From positions 38,765 through 102,764 of the forward strand of contig CAYYIS010000013.1 of NCBI GenBank assembly GCA_964470965.1: 64,000 nt of DNA, in the 5' to 3' direction. The notes beneath the pieces are model-generated. The model was not told where the DNA came from, made no database searches, and saw nothing but the letters and a program-made list of their open reading frames with translations. This DNA comes from CAYYIS01 sp964470965 (GTDB lineage Bacteria; JAAXHH01; JABIQT01). Of the stretch, positions 35,686-44,149 are shown in pieces; positions within the stretch are counted from its first letter, which is position 1; every line of letters starts with the position of its first letter. The position numbers and the translations under genes were made by a program.

Positions 35686-37007
35686 GCTTTGGAACCCTTT
35701 TTCTTAAACACAAGATGATAAACCGGAATGCCGGCAAGAACCACGCCGATTCCAAGCCCCGCCTGCATCGGACTGTCGCCGCCGAGCAGAAGCAGCAGGA
35801 TCGTGACAAGTATAAGGAAAATAATTGGTGTTATCGGATATAGCGGCGTCGAATACGGAGGGGTCTCATCGCGCCTTCGACGTAGGATGAAGACACCGAT
35901 TACGGTCAGGGCGATGAACACTACCGCGATAAAGATAATCAAAGCCATGACCTGTTCGAAGGTTCCCAATAAAACATAAATAGACGCCAGAACCGCCTGG
36001 ATGGAAATGGCCCTGGAGGGCGTGCCGAAACGAGGATGAATGACACCTGCAAAGTTTAAGAATACACCATCGCGGGCCATCGCATAGTAGACTCGCGGCA
36101 TGGCCATCAACGTTCCAGTGATGCTTCCTAAAACGGAAACAATGACGATGGACGCGAATATCACCTCACCGCTGCGTCCGAACAGAATCCTGCCGGCTTG
36201 TGCCGCAAACGTCCTATCGGATGTGATATCTTCTACCGGCACCAGATACATGAACGCGGCGCTCGTGACAATATAGGTCGTCGTCACCACTGCAACAGCT
36301 AGAATCAGAGCGCGGGGCAATGCCCTTTCCGGGTTCTTCACCTCGCCTGCCAGTTTGCTCACGTCCCACCAGCCGGCAAACGCGAAGAAGGCACCCACGA
36401 ATCCACCTGCCAGTGCGTCGGGAAACAGCGGTGCCGAACCGGGCCGCTGGTCGACGAACGGGAGGAAATTAGACCAGTCACCGAGCCCGAAGCCGAACCC
36501 CCACAGTGCGATGAACGCCAGTACGCCGACCTTGAAAATGGTAATCCACTGCACCAACCACGCCCCGATCCGAACGCCGACCATGTTGACTCCGGCAAGG
36601 ATCGAGATCACGGCAATGGCGGTAATTTTTATTCCGGTCGGTCCCAGCTTGAACAGGGAATCCGCATACTCGGCTAACCCCATACCCAGTAGTGCGGTGA
36701 GGCCGGGATCCAGTACCAGCATGGACTTCCAACCATACAGAAACGCGAGCTGGGGACCGTACGTCTCACGCAGATAGATATATCCTCCGCCCGCTTGGGG
36801 AAACCGGGACGCCAGCTCCCCATAACATAGTGCGCCGCTTAAAGCCATCCCTGCCATCAAGGCCCAGATAATCAGAATCAGAAATGGTGAGCCAAGCGAT
36901 TTGGCCATGCCCGCAGGTACCAGAAAGATCCCGACCGCGATCATCCCACTGATAACCATCGCAGTGGCGGTACCCACCCCTAATTGGCGCTGCAATGTGT
37001 CGCTCAT
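35682..37007 (-). CDS. APC-family amino acid permease
   Basis: A 441-residue inner-membrane transporter with about 12 transmembrane helices. The first helix motif ATAMVISGMIAVGIFLVPAGMA and the helix-6 region FVGAFFAFAGWWDVSKLAGEVKNPER are typical of the LAT/APC group, which exchange or import amino acids. The ligand is unknown. The frame is open upstream to 37073. The ATG at 37007 has a GAGGG site 9 bases before it and begins 11 bp after the DUF3817 gene, so I use it. It is co-directional and coupled with the isomerase-like gene downstream. Confidence 0.88.
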   Translation of the reverse strand: MSDTLQRQLGVGTATAMVISGMIAVGIFLVPAGMAKSLGSPFLILIIWALMAGMALSGALCYGELASRFPQAGGGYIYLRETYGPQLAFLYGWKSMLVLDPGLTALLGMGLAEYADSLFKLGPTGIKITAIAVISILAGVNMVGVRIGAWLVQWITIFKVGVLAFIALWGFGFGLGDWSNFLPFVDQRPGSAPLFPDALAGGFVGAFFAFAGWWDVSKLAGEVKNPERALPRALILAVAVVTTTYIVTSAAFMYLVPVEDITSDRTFAAQAGRILFGRSGEVIFASIVIVSVLGSITGTLMAMPRVYYAMARDGVFLNFAGVIHPRFGTPSRAISIQAVLASIYVLLGTFEQVMALIIFIAVVFIALTVIGVFILRRRRDETPPYSTPLYPITPIIFLILVTILLLLLGGDSPMQAGLGIGVVLAGIPVYHLVFKKKGSKA

Positions 37008-37017
37008 CACATTACCC

Positions 37018-37314
37018 TCATTCCTGAACTTCCTTCTGTTTTCTGATATAACCGTCGAATACGAACGTACCAAACGGTAACAATCCCGCTATGAAACCAC
37101 GGATTCCAATAGGGACCCGTAACCTGTACTCCCTCAGAATCACGAATAGGTAAGCGGAGTACACCATGAACAGGATACCGTGAATCATGCCGATGATGTT
37201 TACAGCCACCGGCATGCCGTACATGTACTTGAGAGGCATGGCAATTCCGAGCAACAGGATGTATGAAAGCCCTTCAAGAAATGCGATGATGCGGAATATG
37301 GCAAGATTCGACAT
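37018..37314 (-). CDS. DUF3817 small membrane protein
   Basis: A 98-residue integral membrane protein with three hydrophobic helices. The stretch FRIIAFLEGLSYILLLGIAMPLKYMYGMP and the following IIGMIHGILFMVYSAYLF are the hallmark of the DUF3817 (YdzA-like) family, whose function is unknown. I start it at the ATG at 37314, since the N-terminal extension to 37374 overlaps the upstream gene and is not seen in the family. No strong ribosome site is visible; translation may be coupled to the upstream gene ending 16 bp away. Confidence 0.8.
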   Translation of the reverse strand: MSNLAIFRIIAFLEGLSYILLLGIAMPLKYMYGMPVAVNIIGMIHGILFMVYSAYLFVILREYRLRVPIGIRGFIAGLLPFGTFVFDGYIRKQKEVQE

Positions 37315-37330
37315 GGATTGACGATAAGGA

Positions 37331-37849
37331 TCAGGACCGATCTTTCTGAAGGAGCGCCACCGCACCAAACTCATAGCAGGCGTCTGTATCCGGCAGCTCT
37401 TCTAGATAGACCGTAAACCGTACCGGTAAACCGTTGTCCGGCATCTTTTCTTTCCAGTAGTTCGCATAGGCGGCCGCATATTCTCTGCGAATGCGATTCT
37501 TCTCAGCCATGTATCCCACCGGATCGGCCAACGGACTCGGCTCTTTTGGCGCCGCTCCGAAGGAATGTATTTCTAAGAAGTCGAGATCCGCCAATGAGTT
37601 ACAGATACCTGCTGCCTGTATATAATGTTCCCAAGTGTCGAATAGCCGGGGAATCTCCCGCGCGGGATCCATGCGGGCGATGTCGTCCAGCCCCAGTTCA
37701 TTGGTCGCGGCGATGGCGCCGGTCATGCCCACAAACCGAATCTTGAGATCGCCGTTGTCAAGCTGCTCTACCACAAGGTCTGAGAAGACATCATTCGTTT
37801 TTTTACGGTAATACGTGACGCGTCCGCTTTTTTTTATTTCCCAGTCCAT
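37331..37849 (-). CDS. Hypothetical protein
   Basis: A 172-residue soluble protein of unknown family. The N-terminal half is beta-rich (SGRVTYYRKKTNDVFSDLVV, DLKIRFVGMTGAI). The middle is helical (EIPRLFDTWEHYIQAAGICN) and the C-terminus beta-rich (LPVRFTVYLEELPDTD). No motif was recognised and no ribosome site stands out before the ATG. It is the first gene of a minus-strand group leading to DUF3817, the permease and the isomerase-like protein. Confidence 0.6.
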   Translation of the reverse strand: MDWEIKKSGRVTYYRKKTNDVFSDLVVEQLDNGDLKIRFVGMTGAIAATNELGLDDIARMDPAREIPRLFDTWEHYIQAAGICNSLADLDFLEIHSFGAAPKEPSPLADPVGYMAEKNRIRREYAAAYANYWKEKMPDNGLPVRFTVYLEELPDTDACYEFGAVALLQKDRS

Positions 37850-38004
37850 ATTTGTTATTGTTGACAGTTATTGGGATTGCCGCATTACTCAAAAAAACAG
37901 TCTTAAAGTCCTCCCCCCTGTATCGATAGCGCACAAGGAGTAGATGACCATTCCTGAAATTGAAACACAGCCCTTCCCGTCAATCCGACATTTCAATAAT
38001 CTTC

Positions 38005-38811
38005 TTACACCAGTTCCGGTTCATTCTCCAATCGCCCGAGCCAGTAGTGAAGATCAAAATCGTCATCTCCAGTGAGGAAACGCCAGAACTTGATGCGGTT
38101 CACCTGTTCCAGGCGATCATCGTTGCCGTACCATTTGTGATTGGCACTCAGGATGCCTGGGATTTCAGGATCGTCTATGTCATCCGTGTTCCAAAGGCGC
38201 AGCTGGCGGACGGTAGGGTTCAGGCGCAGTTTAAACATGTATCTGACCCGGGCGGTCCGGTTGGGCTGGGCGCAATGCCACATACCGTGGTGGGCGACCG
38301 CAACAGTCCCTGCTTTGCAGTCCATGGCCAGCTGACCCATGAAATTCTGATACCGGCCAATGTTTGTTTCGCTAATCTGGCGGAAGTGGCTGCCGGGAAG
38401 GATCATGGTACCGCCCATTTCACGAGGCGTGTCATGGGAGAAATAGAAAAACTGGACGTCGAAGTGCATACGGGTGTCGATGATTGCATCTGCATGCCAG
38501 ATTTGCCCCTGGGTATGTGTGGCACCAACCGTATGTACCGCATGATGGTCGTAGAGTGGATTCGGGCCGACCAGACTTTCGATGATACCCTGGATCTCCG
38601 GAAGGCGGAACACTTTGCCGAGCGCAGACGGTTCCGGCCAGATCTTTTCAATCGGTGTCGCGGCTTTTTCCCTCGGTACTTCATGGCTGGCTATTTCTTT
38701 TTGTGCGGCTTCGTTCAGCTCCTGAGGAACCAGGCTGTCGAAGCGCAGGTATCCGTTGGCCGCAAACGAGGCCATCTGTTTCGAATCGAGCAGATACTTC
38801 CGGTCAACCAT
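38005..38811 (-). CDS. Phytanoyl-CoA dioxygenase family protein 3
   Basis: A 268-residue Fe(II)/2-oxoglutarate oxygenase of the PhyH family. Metal ligands: His-x-Asp in GQIWHADAIID and the distal His in HHGMWHCAQPN; the 2-oxoglutarate Arg is in TARVRYMFKLRL. Substrate unknown. The frame is open to 38844, but the ATG at 38811 has a GGAGG site 7 bases upstream and overlaps the end of the small upstream gene by 8 bp, indicating an operon. It differs strongly from the two other PhyH proteins of this window, so the three are not recent duplicates. Confidence 0.87.
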   Translation of the reverse strand: MVDRKYLLDSKQMASFAANGYLRFDSLVPQELNEAAQKEIASHEVPREKAATPIEKIWPEPSALGKVFRLPEIQGIIESLVGPNPLYDHHAVHTVGATHTQGQIWHADAIIDTRMHFDVQFFYFSHDTPREMGGTMILPGSHFRQISETNIGRYQNFMGQLAMDCKAGTVAVAHHGMWHCAQPNRTARVRYMFKLRLNPTVRQLRLWNTDDIDDPEIPGILSANHKWYGNDDRLEQVNRIKFWRFLTGDDDFDLHYWLGRLENEPELV

Positions 38812-39082
38812 CGATTTCCTCCAATCTTTCCAGGATATATTCATGTTTGAGGTACGAAGTCTGGTATTCGGTTCCGGGAAAAGCCGGCCACTGTTGCGGA
38901 AACTGAATTACCCGCCAACCGTCCAGCATGGCCTCCAGAACCGAAGTGTAAGGGGGTGTTTCACTGTCACCGGTGGTAGGATGAGTTTTGCCGGTTCCGT
39001 CATATATGGTCCAGGACCCCACCGGACTGTCGAGATCCGGCGTGCGGAGGTAGAGCACGAGCAACTTCTGACGCAATGGCAT
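38804..39082 (-). CDS. Small conserved-looking protein upstream of PhyH 3
   Basis: A 92-residue acidic protein, probably cytoplasmic (LLVLYLRTPDLDSPVGSWTIYDG ... YTSVLEAMLDGWRVIQFPQQW ... YLKHEYILERLEE). An AAAGGTG site lies 5-6 bases before the ATG, and its stop lies 8 bp inside the PhyH 3 gene, so the two are likely co-translated. No family was recognised. It could be a partner or accessory of the oxygenase; this is inferred only from the overlap. Confidence 0.65.
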   Translation of the reverse strand: MPLRQKLLVLYLRTPDLDSPVGSWTIYDGTGKTHPTTGDSETPPYTSVLEAMLDGWRVIQFPQQWPAFPGTEYQTSYLKHEYILERLEEIDG

Positions 39083-39929
39083 CGCACACCTTTCTATTTG
39101 TAGCCGATACTTAAGATATGATACTGCGGGGTGATGAAAACCACTGCCATGAGATACAACGAACCAGGCGCTGTGTCAACAAAAAACACGCTTCAAATTT
39201 TGGAATGTTTTATATAAAAACGACCAGCCAAATCGGTTGCTGTACGGTAAATCACAGACTATGCCTTTAAAATGTCAGCGACATGAATCAATTAAAACCA
39301 CCAAACATTAGTGTTCCGTATTTTGAACACGAGCATGACGGGGAAATTCTGATGGCAGATGATAGGATGTAGCCCAAAATCCATTGGGGATGGCGGACAA
39401 AATTTTGGAAGTGGAATTTTCCGATGCTAAACACACGGCCTGTTTTACGCCGCAATGTTAAGGAAGTTGGCGGACTATCGTTCGTCGGGAGGCTCGTTAC
39501 ATGAAAGACACCGAACTTAAAACCAGATTGCCTATGTATGACCAATCCAGTAGGTTTTCCTCGGTTTAAATCAGTTATATTTTGTTTGCCTTCGTGTGAA
39601 ATTCCCTTAATTTATTGAAATGCTCCCTTGAAAAAAGTTTGTTTGGCTGTTCCATTCTTTACAGGCCAGGAACCAAAGAATTGGATTTTACTGCTTAGGA
39701 TTGGACGGCTGGGTGATAATACGGGGATGTGTCACGTCGCCCGTTCCCTTACCCTTCACTTAGCGCGCAGGACGGGAAGGAGCTGAGCGGGGCTCAGCCC
39801 TAGGTAACATGCGGATGAAAAACAAGCGGTTAGAACACCCATTCGATTTAAGCTGTCATCCCTCCTGCGTTCCGGTCGGATCGTAGGCAATCGCGGTGGA
39901 ATCGGATGCTGTCGGGCGGGCGCCCGATC
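39083..39929. other. Degenerate region left of AT-rich patch
   Basis: About 850 bp without an intact gene. Composition drifts from AT-rich (39150-39700) to GC-rich (39730-39929). It contains a short fragment that reads like the start of a GT9 glycosyltransferase (39628-39786). It ends in a perfect small hairpin, TCGGGCG-GG-CGCCCGA, at 39912-39927, immediately next to the jump into AT-rich DNA at 39930. Confidence 0.5.
39628..39786 (+). pseudogene. Possible glycosyltransferase family 9 N-terminal remnant
   Basis: A TTG-initiated frame of 52 codons containing NWILLLRIGRLGDNTGMCHVARSL. This resembles the N-terminal nucleotide-sugar loop of ADP-heptose-type (GT9) glycosyltransferases (usually ILxxRxGxxGD...PxxxxL). 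It stops at a TGA and nothing similar follows in any frame. Low confidence; a chance match is possible. Confidence 0.25.
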
Positions 39930-40124
39930 AATAAATTCCTTCACATAACTATGAGATAAATAACCATGAAGGGTACCAATAGGACGACCACCAATAGAAC
40001 GAATGCGCTCTGCAGGAGCATCAATATGCTCAATTAATTCATTATAAAGTTCTTCCATAAAAACGTGAATAGATATAAAACCTATACCTCTAACGTTCCA
40101 GTGGAAATTCCATGCAAAATTAAA
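39930..40124 (-). pseudogene. dps fragment (ferritin-like DNA-binding protein)
   Basis: The minus strand reads FAWNFHWNVRGIGF, HVFMEELYNELIEHIDAPAE, RIRSIGGRPIGTL and YLSHSYVKEF. This is the central part of a Dps/ferritin-like protein, including the HWNV ferroxidase-site helix. An in-frame TAA lies about ten codons upstream of the homology, so the N-terminal helix is lost. The similarity stops at 39930, where GC-rich unrelated sequence begins. An ATG at 40058 is internal and not a true start. Confidence 0.65.
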
Positions 40125-40285
40125 GTTGGTGTTAAAAGTAATTTTTTAATTAAAAAAATCAGAAAGGTTAAGGGAAGTCTAAAATTGTAGAAGGGTGGTA
40201 AAAGTGACAAAAACCAATAAAACATGTAAAGGTAGATATCATAAATACTTAAAATAAGATGTATTTACAATAAAAATAAAAATCA

Positions 40286-41080
40286 ATGGAAAAACCGTTT
40301 TTAGAATTATCCCAGTATATCTATTTGATCAGTTTTTTGAGATACTTTATAGTATCTGGGATTTTCTTTTTTATTTTCTACAAACTATTTAGAAACAAGT
40401 GGTTTTATAAAAAAATTCAGTCGAGATCCCCCAAATCAAAAGATTATAAGAGAGAGGTGGGTTATTCATTAGCCACAATGTTTATTTTCACATCGGTTGG
40501 TTTAACAGTATTTGATACTCCCCTCCTCCAATACACTCAAATATATGCACCCATAGATAAATATGGCTACTTCTACTGGTTTGTGAGTATCATAGCGATG
40601 ATATTTTTGCACGACACCTATTTCTATTGGATGCACAGAGGCCTGCATCATCCAAAACTATATAAATATGTACACTTGATCCATCATAAGTCCACGAATC
40701 CAAGTCCGTGGGCTTCTTTAGCCTTTCACCCAATAGAAGCAGTAGGAGAAGCCTTTATTTTATATCTCGTTGTATTTTTAATACCTTTTCATCCTATTGC
40801 AATGTTATTATTTTTAAGCTTTATTCCGGTCTACAATGCGTATGGCCATTTGGGTTATGAAATCATGCCTAAAAAATTTAATAAACACTTTATAGGTAAG
40901 TGGTTCAATACCTCCGTGAATCACAACCAACATCATGAGACATTTAATGGGAATTATGGGTTGTATTTTTTGTTTTGGGACAGATGGATGGGCACCATAC
41001 GAGATGATTATGATGAGCGTTATGCAGAAACGGATAAAAAGAGAGCACAAAAACAAGCGAAAGAAATTAAATTAGGATAA
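40286..41080 (+). CDS. Sterol desaturase/fatty acid hydroxylase family protein
   Basis: A 264-residue membrane di-iron oxygenase with four to five hydrophobic helices. The His clusters of the family are complete: HDTYFYWMHRGLHH, HLIHHKSTNPSPWASLAFHP and NHNQHHETFNGNYG, followed by FLFWDRWMGT. It would hydroxylate or desaturate a lipid at the membrane; the substrate is unknown. Base composition and codon use are strikingly AT-rich compared with the rest of the window, and no Shine-Dalgarno site is visible, as is common in Bacteroidota genes. The look of the protein fits a Bacteroidota source, which is inference. Confidence 0.88.
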   Translation: MEKPFLELSQYIYLISFLRYFIVSGIFFFIFYKLFRNKWFYKKIQSRSPKSKDYKREVGYSLATMFIFTSVGLTVFDTPLLQYTQIYAPIDKYGYFYWFVSIIAMIFLHDTYFYWMHRGLHHPKLYKYVHLIHHKSTNPSPWASLAFHPIEAVGEAFILYLVVFLIPFHPIAMLLFLSFIPVYNAYGHLGYEIMPKKFNKHFIGKWFNTSVNHNQHHETFNGNYGLYFLFWDRWMGTIRDDYDERYAETDKKRAQKQAKEIKLG

Positions 41081-41085
41081 CCGCT

Positions 41086-41367
41086 TTAGCATCTTAATTT
41101 TAAACCACCGATCATATCTTCTGGGCGACCCCATTCATCGAATTCATCAGCCGTCAAATGACCAAGAGCAACCCCTGCTTCCTTGAGTGTAGAGTTCTCT
41201 TTATAAGCTTTTCTAGCTGTTTCAGAAAGTTTATCGTAACCGATCTTAGTATTTAAAGCCGTAACTAACATCAGAGATTGAGTTAATTTCTCTTCAATCG
41301 CATCATAACTAGGCTCCAACCCAGCGATACAATTATCATCGAAGCTCACACAAGCATCGCCGAGTAG
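41086..41367 (-). pseudogene. fumC 3' fragment (fumarate hydratase class II)
   Basis: The frame encodes the C-terminal 90 or so residues of class II fumarase: GDACVSFDDNCIAGLEP, SLMLVTALNTKIGYDK and LGHLTADEFDEW.RPEDMIGG, with the natural stop at 41086. A full fumarase has about 460 residues. Homology ends at about 41367, and the frame continues into host-like sequence up to an ATG at 41496 that has no fumarase similarity. So most of the gene, including the catalytic Ser loop, is absent. Confidence 0.75.
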
Positions 41368-41552
41368 TGCATAGGTCTCCCCCGACGGGTTTTGATGAAG
41401 GGGTCCCATAGTCGGGAATTCCTCTTTCCAAGCCAAGTCTGGCGTCTGAAACTCGATCTGTATTGATGCCTTTACACGAAAGGAAGGTATGTACAAACGG
41501 TTAAGCTGTAAGGAATTACACCATTAACGTACACGTCCGGAGGGAAACAGAA

Positions 41553-42677
41553 ATGATTCGTCAACTGATCGCGGTAATCACTCTCGTTGTCCTTGGTTGG
41601 ACTGCGACCTCCACCTCTCGAGTCTCCGCGGAAGCAGACCAGAACAATGCCCCTTTTAATGCTGCTACAGTTACTACCTTCAATGAACCCTGGGCGATGA
41701 CTTTCCTGCCAGACGGTCGGTTGCTCGTTACGGAGAAAGGCGGTCGCCTTCTGGTGGTCACGCAGGACGGTAAGAAGTCTTCACCCATCAAAGGGCTGCC
41801 CGAGGTGGATTATGGGGGGCAGGGAGGACTTGGTGACGTGATCATCCATCCTGAGTATGGATCGAACGGTCTGGTTTATCTGAGCTACGCCGAAGCAGGT
41901 GACGACGATGTGCGAGGAGCCGCGGTTGCCCGGGGGAAGCTGGTGCTGACCTCGGATGGAGGCCAGCTGGAAGGATTGAAAGTCATCTGGCGTCAGCATC
42001 CCAAAGTACCCGGTCGTGGGCATTACGGGCACCGGCTCGCCTTTGATTCCAACGGTTATTTTTTCATTTCATCAGGCGAACGCCAGAAGTTTAATCCTGC
42101 TCAAGACATGAAGATGAATCTGGGGAAAATCATACGGCTCAACGATGACGGATCGGTACCTCCTGGCAATCCCTTTTCCGACCAGGGCGGCGTGGCCGCT
42201 CAGATCTGGTCCCTCGGCCACCGTAACCCGCTTGGTATCGCGTTCGATGGACAGGGGCGGCTCTGGAATCAGGAGATGGGCCCCCGGGGGGGGGATGAAC
42301 TGAACCTGGTAGTGCGCGGTCACAACTATGGTTACCCCATCGTCTCGAATGGCGACCACTATAACGGTAGAGAAATTCCGGATCACCACACACGCCCCGA
42401 GTTCGAAACGCCTAAAATAACCTGGAGTCCTGTCATCTCGCCGGCTGGTCTGATGTTCTACTCCGGAGACCTGTTCCCGGACTGGAAGGGCAGTGCCTTC
42501 ATTGGTGGTCTGTCCTCCGAAGCGATTATCCGGATTACCTTCGACGGTGAAACTGCCCGTGAAGCTGAGCGCTTCAGCATGGGCAAACGCATCCGGGAAA
42601 TCGAGCAGGGCCCAGGTGGAGCCCTCTGGGTTCTCGAAGACAAAGCAGGAGCAAGGCTTCTGAAACTGACACCGTAG
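41553..42677 (+). CDS. Secreted PQQ-type sugar dehydrogenase
   Basis: A 374-residue exported protein with a signal peptide at residues about 5-27. It is a soluble-glucose-dehydrogenase-like (GSDH/YliI, L-sorbosone dehydrogenase group) six-bladed propeller. Signatures: EPWAMTFLPDGRLLVTEKGGRL, GGQGGLGDVIIHPEY, GHYGHRLAFD (catalytic His region), SLGHRNPLGIAFD, MGPRGGDELN and HNYGYP. The family oxidises sugars in the periplasm using PQQ, passing electrons to quinone or cytochrome. A GGAGGG site lies 7-8 bases before the ATG. Host-like composition resumes here after the AT-rich patch. It is convergent with dprA. Confidence 0.88.
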   Translation: MIRQLIAVITLVVLGWTATSTSRVSAEADQNNAPFNAATVTTFNEPWAMTFLPDGRLLVTEKGGRLLVVTQDGKKSSPIKGLPEVDYGGQGGLGDVIIHPEYGSNGLVYLSYAEAGDDDVRGAAVARGKLVLTSDGGQLEGLKVIWRQHPKVPGRGHYGHRLAFDSNGYFFISSGERQKFNPAQDMKMNLGKIIRLNDDGSVPPGNPFSDQGGVAAQIWSLGHRNPLGIAFDGQGRLWNQEMGPRGGDELNLVVRGHNYGYPIVSNGDHYNGREIPDHHTRPEFETPKITWSPVISPAGLMFYSGDLFPDWKGSAFIGGLSSEAIIRITFDGETAREAERFSMGKRIREIEQGPGGALWVLEDKAGARLLKLTP

Positions 42678-42772
42678 AGTCGCCCCCCGTCCTATTCTTC
42701 TCAGTAATGGGGCGGGGATAGGTACCCTTCTCAGGCATGCTCCCCAACCCTTTACACATCCTATCACAGGAT

Positions 42773-42997
42773 TCAGGGCCACCTCACCTGCAGCCCATAA
42801 TGGGTCGACAAGGACTGCATGTTATCCACCATACTTAAGATCGTCAGCGAACTGATCGATTTCGAAAGTCTGGTAGACCAGCGCAGCGCCCATTCGAATG
42901 TCAGACCTTGTTCGGCGACACTTCCCGTGGTCTCCAGGGTAAGAGCTGATCCGGCAGGACTGGCATGCAAGGCGGAGGAAGCAGGAGAAGGACAGGG
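42773..42997 (-). pseudogene. Beta-barrel-like C-terminal remnant after dprA
   Basis: Directly after the dprA stop, in the same reading frame, 73 further codons are open. After a Pro/Ala/Ser-rich start the sequence reads GLTFEWALRWSTRLSKSISS and ends HYGLQVRWP. This alternating polar/hydrophobic pattern resembles the last strands of an outer-membrane beta-barrel. No ribosome site or ATG is present. It may be the leftover 3' end of an outer-membrane protein gene. The surrounding 42678-42997 region holds nothing else I can name. Confidence 0.3.
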
Positions 42998-44098
42998 CTA
43001 TTCCCTCACGAACATCTTGCCCGGCAGTTGTCTGATGGCGCCTTTTAGTTCCAGATTCAGGAGCGTATTGAGAATGGTGGATGACGGCAAGGAGGAGGTG
43101 GTCGCCAGTCGGTCGATGTGCTGAGGGGTCTCCGATAAAATTCTGTAAAGCTGTTCTTCTTCCGGGGCCAGCGAAAACGCAGGCGCCTCCCTGATTTTCG
43201 CATGGGACGGGATGTTCAAAACTGCATCCGGCCCCAGTTCCTCCAGTATGTCGCCGACATCCTCTACCAGTTTTGCCGTGCCCTCCTTTATCAGTTTATT
43301 CGTACCCCGGCTTCCTTCGCAAGTCAGAGGACCTGGGACGGCAAACACCTCCCGATCCTGCTCAAGCGCATAACGGGCTGTGATGAGAGCTCCACTGCTT
43401 TCACCCGCTTCTACAATCAACACTCCGTTACTCATTCCGCTGATAATCCTGTTTCTCTGAGGAAAGTTCGTCGCGTCCGGCGCTGTGCCCATCGGGTATT
43501 CCGAGATGACTGCACCGGAGGTGGTAATCTGTTCCATAAGAGGCAAGTTTTCGGGTGGGTATGGGATATCCAATCCTGATCCCAGTACCGCTACGGTCCG
43601 TCCCTTCTGAGCGAGTGCCGTACGGTGCGCGATCGTATCGACGCCCCTGGCCAGGCCGCTTACAATCGTGATCCCGGCATCACACAGGGCGGAACAGAAC
43701 CTTTCAGTCATCCGGCGTCCGTAGGAAGAGACGCGTCTTGTACCCACGATACCGAGTACATGTTCATCCACTTCGGTAACACGCCCCCTAACAAATAACA
43801 ATGGCGGAGGATCGTAGATTTGACGAAGGGACACCGGATAGGCTTCGTCGTGACTGGTAATGATGTCGACACCGTGACGTCTTGCCAGTTTGAGCTGGCG
43901 TGTTACGAACGCATGATTCCGGTGGGTGGTAATTGCGCCTGCAATTTGGGGACCAAGTCCCGGCACGGTCATAAGGTCGGTGAGCGATGCGTTGAGCACA
44001 TGCTCCGGCGAACCGAATCGGCGCAGCAACCCCTGAAACCGGTGCATGCCGACACCGGGAATCACGCTGAGCAATAACCAGGGTACAGGGTCGGACAT
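42998..44098 (-). CDS. dprA: DNA processing protein DprA (Smf)
   Basis: A 366-residue RecA loader for incoming single-stranded DNA in natural transformation. An N-terminal helix-hairpin-helix-like region (GVGMHRFQGLLRRFGSPEHVL) precedes the Rossmann-like core: LGIVGTRRVSSYGRRMT, SGLARGVDTIAHRTAL, SEYPMGTAPDATNFPQRNRIISG and RYALEQDREVFAVPG. It ends in a winged-helix domain (LSSTILNTLLNLELKGAIRQ). The ATG at 44098 has a GGGAGG site 6 bases upstream. It is 51 bp downstream of obgE in the same direction. Together with comEA- and pilM-like genes nearby it suggests competence. Confidence 0.95.
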   Translation of the reverse strand: MSDPVPWLLLSVIPGVGMHRFQGLLRRFGSPEHVLNASLTDLMTVPGLGPQIAGAITTHRNHAFVTRQLKLARRHGVDIITSHDEAYPVSLRQIYDPPPLLFVRGRVTEVDEHVLGIVGTRRVSSYGRRMTERFCSALCDAGITIVSGLARGVDTIAHRTALAQKGRTVAVLGSGLDIPYPPENLPLMEQITTSGAVISEYPMGTAPDATNFPQRNRIISGMSNGVLIVEAGESSGALITARYALEQDREVFAVPGPLTCEGSRGTNKLIKEGTAKLVEDVGDILEELGPDAVLNIPSHAKIREAPAFSLAPEEEQLYRILSETPQHIDRLATTSSLPSSTILNTLLNLELKGAIRQLPGKMFVRE

Positions 44099-44149
44099 GG
44101 ATGTCCTCCCGATGAATTGCAACAGGGATAATAATCAGCACTTGGTCTA

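Larger units (their letters stand above)
39930..41367. other. AT-rich foreign patch (acquired DNA or assembly chimera)
   Basis: About 1.4 kb much richer in A and T than everything around it, including long A and T runs. It holds an intact desaturase gene and is bounded on the left by an internal piece of dps and on the right by the 3' end of fumC. Both outer boundaries cut through recognisable genes, and the protein similarity stops where the base composition changes. No transposase or terminal repeats were seen. Confidence 0.6.
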
